Assembly (NCBI GenBank): GCA_037447655.1
Contig: JBBHKE010003048.1
Location: forward strand, 336,036 to 400,035
DNA from: Zygnema cylindricum
Taxonomy: Eukaryota > Streptophyta > Zygnematophyceae > Zygnematales > Zygnemataceae
Direction: 5' to 3'
Length of the DNA: 64,000 nt
Each line of letters starts with the position of its first letter. Within the stretch, counting starts at the first letter, position 1. A model generated the notes under the pieces. That model worked only from the letters and a program-made list of their open reading frames with translations. It had not been told where the DNA came from and did not search any database. Below, one piece after another: positions 25,345 through 38,200 of this stretch. Made by a program: the position numbers and the translations under genes.

Positions 25345-27251
25345 TGTTTTTGCATGCACCAGCTATCGCAGATTTCGACGGTTTAAATTTTGCCACTCTA
25401 TATTACGAATTAATGTAATTGTCTATGCATATTATGTAACATATACTTGTAATAAAATAGGGAATTGATCATCGCAGTGACTCTTTTCGTTTAGCTCCCA
25501 CAACGTCTTCAATCTAACGGTCTTCACCGCCTTTGAGTGGACTTGGCGTTTTCGCACAGTACAAATATAACTATGGGTGACGTACGTACCCTACGGAACC
25601 CATGTTTGATGTTTCTGCACATGTACTGTTGCTTACTGGCATCCTGGTGGGGAACGCAGCGGCCTCCAAAAAAGGGGCTACAGCCACGAGACCTAACATG
25701 TTAACAGAGATCTTTGGTAGGTATAGTCTTTCTGCAGTTTCTTGCGACATTGCGCTCAACAAACATTTGGAGCTAGAGGCCACCTTTCGTTTCAACTTTC
25801 TACCACACACAAGATTTTTTATTTATCCCCCGTACATATTTTCATATATGTTTCAATTCCGCGTTGGTTGTGAAGGCCATGCGTGACTTCTGATTGGTCG
25901 AGGTTATAACCCTGTCCTGCAGTGGACGCACCAAATGGGTCATTGCGCAAATAGTACATTTTATGACCCAAGGCAGGCGTTTTTATGAGCCAATGGAGCC
26001 CCGCCCTGAAGGTATCAAGCACACACCTCTGGATTTTTAGAGCAAAAAAATCACTTTCAACTTCTTCAAAAGGCTTGACAACTTCTTAAATTCCATTGGA
26101 TGAAGGCTCATCCAACCGTGGACATCCAGGTGCTACAAGAATAGCAGTGACAAAATTGCTACTGCACAAATCTGCAATTTACCGAGCAAACCTGCAATAT
26201 ATCGCGCATCTGAAGACAGTATTGTACATACTTTAATAGAAGCTTAGCGTCTCGCACTACAGATAGTGCAGCACAAAAAGCGACAGTCTGATACACATTC
26301 GACTTTGGTGCTACATTACTAACCTGTAGCGTATCGGCAACTATAGAAAGTAAAAAGTTACACCACACATCACTAAAAATTTGGCTTCAGAATGGGCAAC
26401 AACGTTTGATGACTAATAGTTGATGATGATTAGAATACAAAAACAACCTTGAAAAATGTTTTATATAACTATATGCCCCCTGTCCTCTTTAATCATTTTT
26501 TTCGCAATGTTTTTGGTTTTCGTTGTATGATCTCGTGTGGTATTTTCACTTTCATTTTGTGCTTTTAAGTACTCAGATGGTCTACCATCACCCGTTTTTA
26601 TTTAAAGCTTATAATTTGAACTAAAAAGTGACCAGCTACTTGGCTTGTGTTTATTACTACCTGAAATACGAAATATTTCCCATAAACATGCAGTATCTAA
26701 GTTCTCTAATTTAAACGTTGAAACAATGAACATTTTCCTATTGTACCCATTAATGGATAAAGTACATCGATGTGTGCGGCTGGTCATTGAGAGGTTGTCT
26801 CGAAAAATCCACTGTAACTCCTACACCAACTTCTGTATCAATAAGAGATGGAATTTGATTGACAATAAAAACCCAAACTGCCAGAAAACTATGAGGATGA
26901 ATGTGAACATGTCTCGTGTTTGGATTAGTACAACACAAGCAAGAAACAGAAGTATTTTACATGCAATTAAAACGAAAAAACACAGAAAGGTAGCCTCACA
27001 CTCATCAGCAAGGTTGGACATGTTTAAATACGACAGTCTAACGCGTTCCATTATACATTTTAAACTTGTTAAATACACTTTTGTGGTAGCTGAAAAAGAT
27101 AGCATCCTTCAGCAAAAAAACAACTTTCTGTACTTTGGAGGACGCATGTCGAGCCTAATTGGCTGTCTACAAAAATATCTAAAACTGAGTGCCTTATTGA
27201 CCATAGACAATATGCAAAGCAGAAGTTCACTACAACAAAAACTATGAAAAC
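25345..27251. other. Intergenic region downstream of NDUFAF2; no supported gene
   Basis: ORFs exist on both strands, the largest being 200 codons at 26645-27247 (+). None has a recognisable motif, splice-supported neighbour or convincing amino-acid composition. The part next to 27252 is expected to hold the 3' untranslated region of the minus-strand NDUFAF2 gene. Confidence 0.5.
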
Positions 27252-30200
27252 TCACCAGACATTTGAGGCATTTTTCTTAATGGAACCTTCTCTACCTAAA
27301 CGCCAGGCTCCAGTAGATTGTTGCCACTCTTCTTCTATCTGCAAACACGACAAATCGAAGGCACCCACCATTTCACCAAAGCTGCAAAGATATAATATTG
27401 TTCAATCTGCCCATACATTCTTTAATATCTACCTAGTATTACTGTATGACTCGATTACTCTATGAAAATACAGCTAACCTCATGACTGATTGGAAAATAG
27501 AAATTCACAGATGCAACAACGTTTCATAGCCATGTCATATCTGTCATAGCAACAGTGTTGTTTTTAATTACTTAAGCGACCTTTCCTTGCATAGAAGATT
27601 TGTGGACTTCCCAAGGGGAAACAAAAAATGTACCTTCGGGCATTATCAGGAGGTTGCCAGTAGCCTGGTTTGAAAATACCCCCATCCCGAGTGGGCTCGG
27701 AAACAGCACCTTTTTGTTTTGAAGCATCTGTTTACATATCCCCAGTGTGAATGAAGCACATAGCATTTACTAGAGCACTGACACATTCTCGGCTTCCAAC
27801 TGTTAAGCACAAGACTATCTTCCGGTAACGGACTGCTGTATGTTAGGGCTACGTCCTTTGTAATTCGTTCATAGTCAAGTTGCAAGACATAAAGTAGAGA
27901 GATGAGACGATACTTTCATTCCCTAAGGGATTGCTCAATTCAAAAAAGCACTACAAAAAACTTGTCTTTCCAAGGTTGTCAACAAATACATTGGACAGTC
28001 TGTGTGATCAGTGCCGAAAAAACAGTGCAAGGTAAACTGCCCATTATCATAACAACCACTAAAAAATAACAAGTTGTGTGGAAGCCAATTGTGTTGACCA
28101 GAAATATTAAATAAGTACACATTACTTAGCTAATTATTTCCATATTTAAGATCAATCACTTGCTCAAAATCCTAGTAGCTATACAAAGGTCAATTTACAG
28201 CTGCGTGATAACAGTCAGCAAATCACATTAATATTTTGAAGATGTGTTGACAAGAAAAAAAAAAACCAAGAAAACGTTTGCAATTTGCAATTGGACCTGA
28301 TACTTGCGAAGGGACTCCCCCTTGGCTGATGTGCTGCATCACCTTCTCCATACTCTCTGGCCGTACCTCCTCTGTACATTCAGGCACCAGTATTACCCAT
28401 GATAAACATACTAACTCATTTCTGGCCAAAATTTCCAAAATGATGATGCAAAATATGAGAGACTCAAAACGGTTACTTTCCACTGGCACTTAAAGAGAGA
28501 TACGTGTAGAAATCTTTTGCAACTACCAAAATAAAGCATGAACAGAAAAAATTAGCAAGTAGTATTGAGGCCTCAATGTTACAAGGAGACCATCACGACA
28601 ACGGGGAGACTTCATTGTCACAAAGCTGAACTGGGAGGATAAGCTATTACTGTGGCCCAAAACGAACTGGAAGACTATGTCTTCAGCTTCAACAGGCTTA
28701 GATTACCCATCATGCACTCAAACGAGTCAAACTGTAAAGTGAACAAACTCCACAGACTACTCACATCCTCAGAAGCTTGCAATGTATCTGTTTCTTTCTT
28801 TTAACATTGTTACCTTCCGGAAAGACTAACGACTATATATGAGGAACTGATATCCAATGATTCCTGCAAAGGAGTCTATTACTACAAAACCAAAGAACCT
28901 TTGAAAGTTTGACTTCAGATGGCATACTCGATGGTCAGCATTAACAGTGCAGAGTCGCTGGCATTGAAACCTTTCAACATAGGTTTAGGGTAATACAACT
29001 ACTTACCACTTGGTGCTCCCTGTTTCAGACTCATGGCACGAAACCGCCTCTTTTCTTCCTCTGCCTGAAGGACTGCAACCACATGACACGCATGTCACAC
29101 ACTTGAAAAACATCAACAAAAGTTGATCCCTCAATAACAAAATGGGGCGCATGAAAATGAAAAAAAACAACATGGTCGGAAGGATGCAGCAACGAAGGAA
29201 AACCACGGAGGTCACATAACATGCAAATAGTTTAATCATTCTCATTTTGACATTACGATTACATGAGATAGCTCATGAAAGAGCTACAAACAGCCTTTAG
29301 AGAAGAGCCTGCTAATCCTCACACTAGACCCTGATTCGCAATTTAAGTAAAGAAATTATTAGCATGAGGTTTATATTAATGTTACTGATTCTAGTTCAGC
29401 TCCAGATGACGTGGTGATATTGAACAGTTCAAGAAATTAATGTTATGAAGAAAACAATTAGTATTATCAACACTAATTTGTCACCAGAGGGAAAAAAAAA
29501 CCAGTACTGAATCAGTGTACCAATTCACGGTATAGTTAACCAAACTGATTTCCCCCTATGTGGAAAAAAAAATGCATCACAAAAAACCCTCGAAAAGCAC
29601 CAGAAGTTCTTCTATAAGAGCCGACATATTGGCTTTTCAGTGAGCATGATTCACACACAGGGAGGACACTTCTCATTTTGTCACAAAGTTAGGAACCAAA
29701 ATCACAAAAAAGCAAGAAAAAATCACATAACTTCTAGTTAGTCTAAAAGTAGGCGTTTTTGGAGTCCATAAGCTGAATGGTTTGATGAAAATAAGCCTTT
29801 CAGCTGTGCGACAGAGGATTTGTTGACTGTCAGAAAGCCCAGTGGAACTTTTGACTTGCAACTCGGCCATAGTCATAGTTTTTGGGTACAAGGAAGTCAA
29901 ACAAACACATAAAAATGCAACATATGACATTATTGAGGACCAGAAAGATGAAACAATAAAGTTCTTAGGATCTCCAGATCAAATGCATGTTTGTCACTTG
30001 TAAGTTTGGGACTCCATTTCAGCAAAACTCAACGTGTTTTCAGTTGATGGCAGAAATACTTCATGTCATTTTCATAACTATCCTCGATCTCTTAGTCCCA
30101 TCAGCTAGACTCCACGATTTCTGTATGATGTTAGTTTTTGGCGATCATTCTCAATGGCAGAGTCTTATATATTCCAGAGTAACAGTAATTGATAACAAGA

Positions 30201-31579
30201 TGACAACAAATCGAAATGATGAAACAAAAAGAAACAAGATTGAACGAAATGAAACGAATTCTGTCTTTGCGACAAGGGAAGAAACACCACATCCAACCCT
30301 CACAAACAAATATTAGCAGATTTCCAAAGCACTTTCAAACCAGCTATGGAAAGTAGACACACTTGACGCTTTGTACTTCACCATCTTCCGATGATTATCC
30401 ATCATCTCTATCTCCTGCAAAACGCCAGATAAAAGGCCATTGGAAAATAGTGAGGCGGTACTCTTTCCAGCAAGCATACAAAGACCAGTTGCGTCACAAA
30501 ACCCATGCTCCAAGTCTTTAAGCTTTTTGCTTCCCAATCCAGCACCTCGAATGACCCCTTATGAATGAAGAGTAGAGCATAGTTGCAAAATGTGACAATC
30601 GGCACACAGTTAGAAGGTTCGACACCAATGTGTATTTTGTGCTAAAACAATCCATGTTAGTAGCACATTTAAAAGGAACCTATTAATTGCTCAATCATTA
30701 ATTTGTCAATTTCCCTAGTAATGTTGTGTTTGGATGAACAACAATACAACTGACATGTACAAATAGAAGCTTTACAATTACAACAGTGAAACAAGTATCC
30801 TGTTCAAATGAAAAAGCCATCAAATGCAGGCCCCAAATTTCATACCTCAAGTGTTGGTGCATCTGATCTTGTGTGAGACAGCCAGCTTGTCCATTCGACT
30901 GCCACACAGACCAGACCAGTAACAAAGTCAGGTTAGCAAGCATCATAGGGTAAAACAACAGAGTGTAAAGGTAAGGTTTATTTTGACAAATTTGGCAGCA
31001 GAGTCAATTCTGTTTCTTTTTGTAGTTGGTCTTTTGCAATTAGCTTGTTCCCAAAGCTTTGTATTGTGTGAAGAATAAGCATCTCTGACCTTCACAAAAA
31101 TGAACTACTTCGCAGGTAATTTGCACTGAATAAAAGCAAATAGATACAGCCTTCGAAACACCCTATGAAAGCAAGTCCTGACTACCTTAAGTGCATGTCG
31201 AACGGAAATGAGAAGGCAGTACATGTCACCTGGCAAAACTCGTGGATCCGGATGACCATTGTATTTTACCCACCGCCTTTCAGACACTGTCCCGGCCCGT
31301 TACAAAGAGTCAATATCAACTGGAATTTTAACAAAAATGGTTTGATAATTGTCCATATGTTTTCCCCCAGGGCATGCCCCAAACAGTCAGAAAAGAACAA
31401 GAGGAAAAAGACGTGGAAAGCCTCGTGAAGTGAAGCTATGTTGGCATCTCACCGACTCCGTCTACTACTTGAGGCTGTCGGAAGTACCGATTTCCTGCCA
31501 AGTCCACACCGGCTTTTTCTGCCAGGGCCAACCTTTCTGCAACCGCTCTGCGAAGAGCATTCGCAACTCGAGACAACAT
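27252..31579 (-). CDS. NDUFAF2: Complex I assembly factor NDUFAF2 (B17.2L/mimitin) homologue
   Basis: NDUFAF2 is a mitochondrial factor that helps assemble respiratory complex I and is related to the subunit NDUFA12. Seven exons join with exact phase: 31579-31453, 31286-31230, 30898-30846, 30414-30363, 29072-29007, 28371-28304 and 27338-27252 (TGA). The 510 nucleotides encode 169 residues, about the usual family length. Diagnostic stretches are AGVDLAGNRYF, ERRWVKYNGHPDP, LPVEWTSWLSHTRSDAPTLE (family form: PVEW.xWL with RxxAPTxEE), a Lys/Arg/Glu-rich helix (LQAEEEKRRFRAM) and the C-terminal STGAWRLG. The first 20 residues (MLSRVANALRRAVAERLALA) are Arg-rich, acid-poor and amphipathic, fitting mitochondrial import. 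Exons are 52-127 bp. A further exon between 28304 and 27338 cannot be excluded, but direct joining keeps the frame. Confidence 0.9.
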
Positions 31580-31974
31580 CTTGCAAAAGTATTATTGCAA
31601 CAACATGAGCTTTGCAGCCAAAAAATTCAAAAATGTTAAAAGCACGGGAGCAATCACAGGCATTAATCTAAAAATTAGGAAGCAAGACTCGTTTGTGCTT
31701 TGCAATAAGCAAAATATAAAATGCTCAAATATACATTTGTAACTTCATTCTCAAAAAACTATCATCTTTGAAAACACTTTCGAGGCCCAATTCGACAATC
31801 GATTTTCGTCGAATTTTGGCCGCAAGCCAACCTTTAGTACAGAAAAACAGACGCCAGATGACAAGTTACAGGGATTTGAACTTTTTAATCGCCCGGTGCC
31901 AGAAATGACGCTTCTGGCACGTTTCAAGTTTCAACGCACACTCGGACGAGATTTGCAGCTTTTGCCGCAAAACT
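31580..31974. other. Upstream region of NDUFAF2
   Basis: This stretch should contain the promoter and 5' untranslated region of the minus-strand NDUFAF2 gene. I see no clear core-promoter element and no ORF of interest. Confidence 0.4.
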
Positions 31975-32193
31975 TCACCGCGAATCTTTATTAGTGTCAA
32001 AGTTTAAATAGCGTAAAAATAAAATTAGTGTTATTGATTCTAGTTTAGTGCGGAAAACGTGGCAGATTATGGTCCACGTCCTTAAATAGCGCTGCTAATT
32101 TATTTTCGAAAATCATGATACTAATTGCGGAAAAAAAATAAAATTTTAAGAACCCAAATTAGTGACTTTGACACTAATAACGATTCGCGGTGT
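31975..32193. mobile_element. Short MITE of the CACCGCGAATC family
   Basis: Left end tcaccgcgaatctttatta then gtgtcaaag. Right end ctttgacactaataacgatt then cgcggtgt. The terminal inverted repeats are imperfect, about 35 bp long. The outermost TA is lost on both sides, so the copy is somewhat eroded. Related full-length sequence is at 52826-53369. Confidence 0.65.
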
Positions 32194-33195
32194 TCCGACT
32201 CAGGCAGTCAGGCGTCGTAGACCATTCCCGATGTACCGATTCTAATTTCCGTACATTCCAGAAATGGAACATTTGTAATTGTGTCGTGTATCGGTAGCCT
32301 CTCAACGATAACCAATATGTACCTTTCTTTGACTTGCCGAAAATCAATATAGGTTATGTATGGGTAATCAATACTATATTATAACGCGTTTAATGGGTTA
32401 TGGACATTAAAAGACCAAAACTAAGGACAGAAAGAGTGCAAGTGTATAGAATATAAGGTAAAATTATAACGATAATTTTGATTATCGTTAAGACGCAATC
32501 GATGCACAAATTCTGACTTCTAACGTAGAGAAGAAGCACTTGTTGACTCTAGTTCACCCTTTATGTTTGAATCGTTCCCTCTAGGTTCGAAGTTACTTCT
32601 CTTTCTCTTATTTTCTTTTTTGAATTGTCGTCGACTTTGACATACTGGTGCTCGAAAAAAAACATTTTTTCTGTTCTAATCTCTCTCGCACGATTCGGCC
32701 TTATTTCTTCCTTTTTACTTTAGGCCATTTCTCTCTCTAAATTTCATCAACTTTCGCATGTAACTACTCGAATGAAATGAATTTTACTGACTCTAATTCT
32801 TGTTACCACAATTACCGTCGTTCATTTGTTATTTATCTGCTAATCTGATTGGCAAGTTTTGGTTAATTCCACCTATCATTTTTCTATTTATCATCTTACT
32901 AAACCGACCTTCAAGGAAATTTGGCATTATTTTTGAGCGACTTCAGGGAGTTGTTTCGTTTAGGTTTTTCTTTCCAACCTAATAGTTCCATATGGCCATT
33001 TAAAAGCGACGAGCATCACAATCTCTCTCCTCGTTATATCCAACGTGTCTACGACCGCGTACTACCTTCCTAAAGCCATCCCACCCTTTCGAGTCGTCTA
33101 CTCAACCAATCACAATCAAACTCCAACCTTTTAACAAGCATGCTCCACCTATCACCACACCCTCACCCCGCACTATGATAAACCATCCTTTCCTT
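32194..33195. other. Intergenic stretch with no supported feature
   Basis: No recognisable gene, repeat or structured element was seen on either strand. Short ORFs (such as 32800-32982) have no motif. Confidence 0.4.
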
Positions 33196-34970
33196 ACAAT
33201 TAAACCTAGGGTTTGTCTCCCTTGTCGTCGGGAACAATCATAAACTTATTCACCGAACCTCGTCTCAAACCCTCCCCTCCATCAACCACCATTAGTCACG
33301 CAATGGGCCGCTTCCCCAATCTCTCCACCCTTGGCTCCCTCACATATACCATTTTTTTTGCCTAGTCACGCTCGCATCCCCTTACACGTAACACCTCTTG
33401 TTATAGTCCTTGCTTCGACCCCTCAACTTTATTTCAACTTTTCTCTTTATTCTCCTCCAATTATCAACCATTTTTCTAGTGTACCTACATCTCCAGTTTA
33501 TTTTTTATGTTGCGACAAGCTTTAAGCTATACATGTCGGTTCGGCGAGACATGTCCAAGCATTTCCTAAGACAGTTTTAGCTTATTTTCCCAATACATGT
33601 ATTTCATCAGCAATCCACTATGCAACAATATCTTTTTTATATCAGGTGGGACTTCGTTTGTAACCTTAATGTGTCGATGTGATACCATTTGGGTTACCAT
33701 AGACCGCGACTCTACTCTCTTATATCCCATCATCTCCGACAAGCAGTTCAAACTTCTCTTCGGTTCCCACTCCGTCCTTTAGCATACGACATCACTAATC
33801 AAGCAGTTTATCACCTTTCCCTTTTATTTCTGTTGTCGGTTTTGGTCTTACCTCCGGCCCCACTTTCAATCAATATGTAAATATTTCCTGCGTGAAGACT
33901 CTAGATATTACAAGTAAGAGCATAGAGATCGAGTAATTTCCCCTTCTTTGTCCCCTCCTCAACGTTAAATCCACTTTCTACCACCATTGCTCGTATGTGT
34001 CGTGTCGCATACCTCGGCCGATTTGGCAAACTCTTTTGTGCTACTTGGACAAGTCGACCTTTTACGCCCTCACCAACCACAAAGGGTCGAGGGTTGAAGC
34101 CCTCCAAACCATTTTACCTCGCAACACTCTAATAACCCTTAGGAAAACCTTGAGCTTCAAAATACCTTCACGAATGTCAGGTCTCTTATAAAAACAAGGG
34201 AAGAGAACGAAGGAGGTTGATTTTGAAGGAGGTTGATCCGATGAAAGTGAACGAATAAACAATAACGATCGTTGAAATGACAATAATCCATCATCTACGT
34301 TCGAGAACACGAGCTTAAACAAGAGGGTCTTCCACCAAAAAAGTTGAAGTGCTGATAAATGCTAGCAGAGAGCAACTCTTCAGGTAAGTGGTTCGCCCTA
34401 TGGAGTAGTTTGAAACACGATAGTAGAGATGTGGTGCATGGTAACCCAAGCGGTAGCACCCCAACACAATAAGGTTACAAATAAATTTCAATCGCTATAA
34501 GAGAGAAGTCGCTGAAAGGGAATTGTTTGTAGGATACTTGTTTCCGGGATAAAAAAAAAAAAAATTTCCGAAATTCAAAAACGCCGGAATTGGTTCAAAG
34601 ACAGATTTGACATGTCTCGCCGAACGGGCACCTAAAGCACAAGGCTCCTAACAACCCGGACAAAGGACCCGAGATGCGATTATACTAAAAATATAGTTTG
34701 CAACCAAATTAGAAAAAAAGAAGGGTTGATGCAAGGTTGAGGGGTGGAACGAGGGACTTCAAAGGGAGGTGTTACTTGTTAAGGTATAGGAGTGATACTA
34801 GGGGAAGGAATTTACATATGGGGGGGAATTAAAGGTGGATAGATTTGGGAAGGGATTGAATGGGTGACCAATGGGTGATAAAAGGGAGGGTTTGAAAAGT
34901 GCGAATGAAAAGTTTGGCTATGCTTTCGACAATGAGGGGGGCAACACCTAAGTGTAAATATAAGTAGGTA
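33196..34970. mobile_element. Fold-back/MULE-like element with long imperfect inverted arms
   Basis: The arms 33196-33556 and about 34608-34970 are inverted and related along their length. The inner ends share a perfect 16-mer, TTCGGCGAGACATGTC (33539-33554), with its inverse at 34609-34624. Outer matches include aacacctc, gacccctcaac, tccaccct and caaaccctccc in the same order after inversion. The internal 1 kb has no recognisable transposase. Long degenerate terminal inverted repeats suggest a non-autonomous MULE or fold-back element. Exact outer ends and a target duplication were not resolved. Confidence 0.55.
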
Positions 34971-35256
34971 CATTAGGTCTGGATTTCACACTATTAGTAC
35001 TCTTGTAGAGACCTTGAGGGTTTAGTTATCATCTTAATAGCCACCTTTTTTTTTTTAAGAAAACAGAAAGAACGAAGAAAACAGACAGGAAAGGAAAAAG
35101 AAAAAAACGATTTTAAAAGGAAATATGTACAAAGTACAATTTACTTCGAAGGAAAGAAAGACGAGTGATCGCAAATCTACTGTGAGCTCATCCTAGAACT
35201 AGTATTCATTTAAAACATTCAAAACAGAAAAAAAAAAAAAAAAATAATAATAATAA

Positions 35257-38200
35257 TCAAGGAGGTATTGTTCTATTTCGATTTTGGTTCCAAACCCGAT
35301 TCCGAAATCGTTTGTTAAAACGGGAAACTTTGAAACCCGATAATAGTAGAGAGGCCGGTAAAAGACGAATGACGAGGAAGAGGACAAAAATAATCCCGAC
35401 TCCGATACCAATTGTACGAAAAGCACTTAACGGAATACCGAAACGGAGCTCCTCACAAACTGCATAGAAAAAAGAGAAAAAAAGAGGTAGAGTTTCAATG
35501 GAGGAGAGGGAGAGATGGAATGGATAATGAATAAAAAGAGAGAAGAGGAGGGGGAGAGAAAGGCGGAGAGGGAGAGGGAGGGAGGAGAGGGAGGGAGGAG
35601 AGGGAGGGAGGAGAGGGACGGAGGAGAAGGTAAGGGGGAGAAAGGGGCGAAGATGGAGGGAGGGAGCTCACAAAAGAAGTGGGGGAGAATTAGAAGAAGA
35701 CTAGAAAAAGGAAAGAAGAGGGGAGGAAGAGGGAGAGAGAAAGAGGGAGAGGAAGAAGAGGCTGATGGCGAGGATGGAGAAAGAGAAAGCAAATGAAAAT
35801 AACATGAGTAAAATGGAGACTGAGAGGAACAGTCCCTGCTCTAAAAAATAAGACATTTCCAATTTATTATGCTGCTTCACAAAGGATTTTTTTTCGATTT
35901 TTCGCGGTTTGATATCAATTCAATACTCGACGGTCGGCAAGTACCAGTTTTTGCTTTTCTCGCTAAAATTTAAAGTTTTTTTTCTTTTTATTGTTCTTTA
36001 AAAAGAAAAAGACAGTGCTAATCCATATATCTGATTGACCAAAAAACAGTGACATGGTAGTTTTACCGAAATCTGTCGTTTCATTTGTTCTTCTGACCAT
36101 TCGTCATGGATTGGCACACTGCCCACCATTATTAGTGTGGAGGAATTATAAACGTATAAGAGGAAATGGAATGTATGACACTAATTTCGCACAGGGAGAC
36201 ATGGCAACTTTCAGTTCACTCTCTTTTATAGTGTTATAGATCTACTTGATGATCTCCAGCCAAAAAAAAATCACGACCTAGTATTATTAACACTAATAGC
36301 GATGGGCAATGTACCATTATAATTTCATGCCAAAAAGGACGAATATATGTACCGCTATGCATGCTCGAGGCACCACCATAAACGAAGTTACTTCTGGAAA
36401 ACATCGACTTTTGAACTGGCAATTTCCAGCATATCACAAGAACTGTTTAAAACATGCACATACGACGATATGCAACACTCTAATTTGTGAAAGCCAAAAA
36501 AGCCGGGTAATTTAAGTTATTTTACTATCATGTTACAATTATTTTACCGATATTAAACACGACTTCTCCGTCGGTCTGTCGCCTCACATGGTTGCTTGTC
36601 ACGGCTATGCTTTGAACTGTCACCTCAACGGAGATAGTGTGGATTTCCCTGTCCTCACCCTGGACAACAAATGTGGGAAAAAAAAACAGAAAAAGAAAAG
36701 GAAAATAAGAAAAGGAAACAAAGAAAAGGTCATTTTAAGTATATAACCTATTTTCAATCCGGAAAACATCACTGAATGGCAACCTATAATTTGGCAATAC
36801 TTAACCAGAAAAAACGGAAAAGAAAAAAAATAATCGATCAATCCACACAAAAAATAGTGCTCGAGAATAAGAAACCAAACGCCAAATGCTCTGTGGAAAG
36901 ATGAGAGGGAGATGGAGGGAGGGAGGGGGGGAGTGAAGGAGGGAAGGAGGGAGGGAGGCAGAACAGAGGGAGGGAGGGAGAGGGAGGCATGGGGAGGAGA
37001 GAGAGAATTGAGGTGGAGAATGCAAAAAGGGAGGGCGGAGACAGGAGAGGGGAAAGAAGGGGAGAAGAGAGAGAAAAAGAGAGGGAGGGTGAGACAGAGA
37101 GCGAGAAGGTGAGATAACTGAGCCGAAGAACGAAAGCAGAAGAGAGAAAGGAAGGGAGAGGAGGGGGAGTGAAAGGGAGAGTGAGAGAGGGAGCGAGAAG
37201 CGGAGAGAGGAGGGGGTAGAGAGGGTTTCGATGGAGAGGGGTTGGGAGGGATGAAGGGGGAAAGAATGGGAGAGGGAGTGAAGAGAGGAGAAAAAGTGAA
37301 GAATACCCAGGATAAAGTTAGAGGAAAGACGAGAGAAGATAGAAGGGAGAGGGAGAGAGGGAGAGATGTAGAGTGGAGACATGAGAAAGATGCCAAAGTA
37401 GAGGCAGAAAATGGGAGAGGAGAAAGAAAGATATGAAGAAGAATAAGCATTAGATGGAGAGAAGAAAGAAAATAGAAGGAGAGAAAAAGGGAGGAGTGGA
37501 GAGAGGCTGGGAAAAGGAAAGAGACAAGTGAGAGAAAAGAGTGGGAGAGAGATAATGATGTATTGATAGGAGAGAAAGAGAGAGACAGAGGGAAGGAGAG
37601 CAGAATTAAGTAGAGGGTAGAAAAGGAGAGGTTGAGACAATGTGAAAGGACAGAGAGGGAAGTGAGGTGAGGGAGGGCGAGGGAGGAAATGGGGCGAGGG
37701 CAAAGATAGAAAGGAGAGAAGGGAAGAGCACGGGGAAGGAAGAAGAGGAGTGTTTCTCTCTTTATTTTCATACTTGTCTTGGTTGGAGTTAAGGTTCTGA
37801 GAGGGAGAGAGGAGGAAAGAGGGGGAGAGAGGAGTGGAAGAGGCAAAGTTATGAAGTTGGGGGAGGGACAGAGAGAGGGGGAGGGAGAGGGACGGAGATG
37901 GATGGGGAGGGCTGAGAGGGAGGCGGCGGAGGAGAGGGATGGAGTGGAGGGGACTGGGAAGGGACAGAGGGAGTGGGTAAGGGAAGAGAGACCTGCTGAA
38001 TGCTTTCTTTCATTTGTCGTGAAAAATTATCTTCGGTGTCCAAAACTTTTCGGCGAGATGGTCGAAGCTGCAACGGAATCTGTTTTGTTTCGAACTTTTG
38101 ATTTCCAATTTGAATTTTGCGGGCAGCTGTTTGTAAAAGACATTTTTTTTTTTAAATCATCGATACTAACCAATCAACAGTCAATAAATCAATCGATCGA

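Noticed and set aside
26645-27247. 200-codon ORF on the plus strand
   Set aside because: No motif and no splice partner; it is antisense to the expected 3' end of NDUFAF2, and its Lys/Asn/Ser composition is that of AT-rich noncoding DNA.
27572-27766. Possible extra NDUFAF2 exon on the minus strand
   Set aside because: Direct joining of 28304 to 27338 is in phase and yields the usual family length of 169 residues.
35515-35796. 93-codon Glu/Arg/Gly ORF on the plus strand
   Set aside because: Translation of a GGGAGA tract inside an intron of the opposite-strand gene.
36620-37846. 408-codon Ser/Pro/Leu ORF on the minus strand (and the 300-codon frame beside it)
   Set aside because: It is the translation of a GGGAGA-type polypurine tract in an intron. 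Several frames are open at once and no motif exists.
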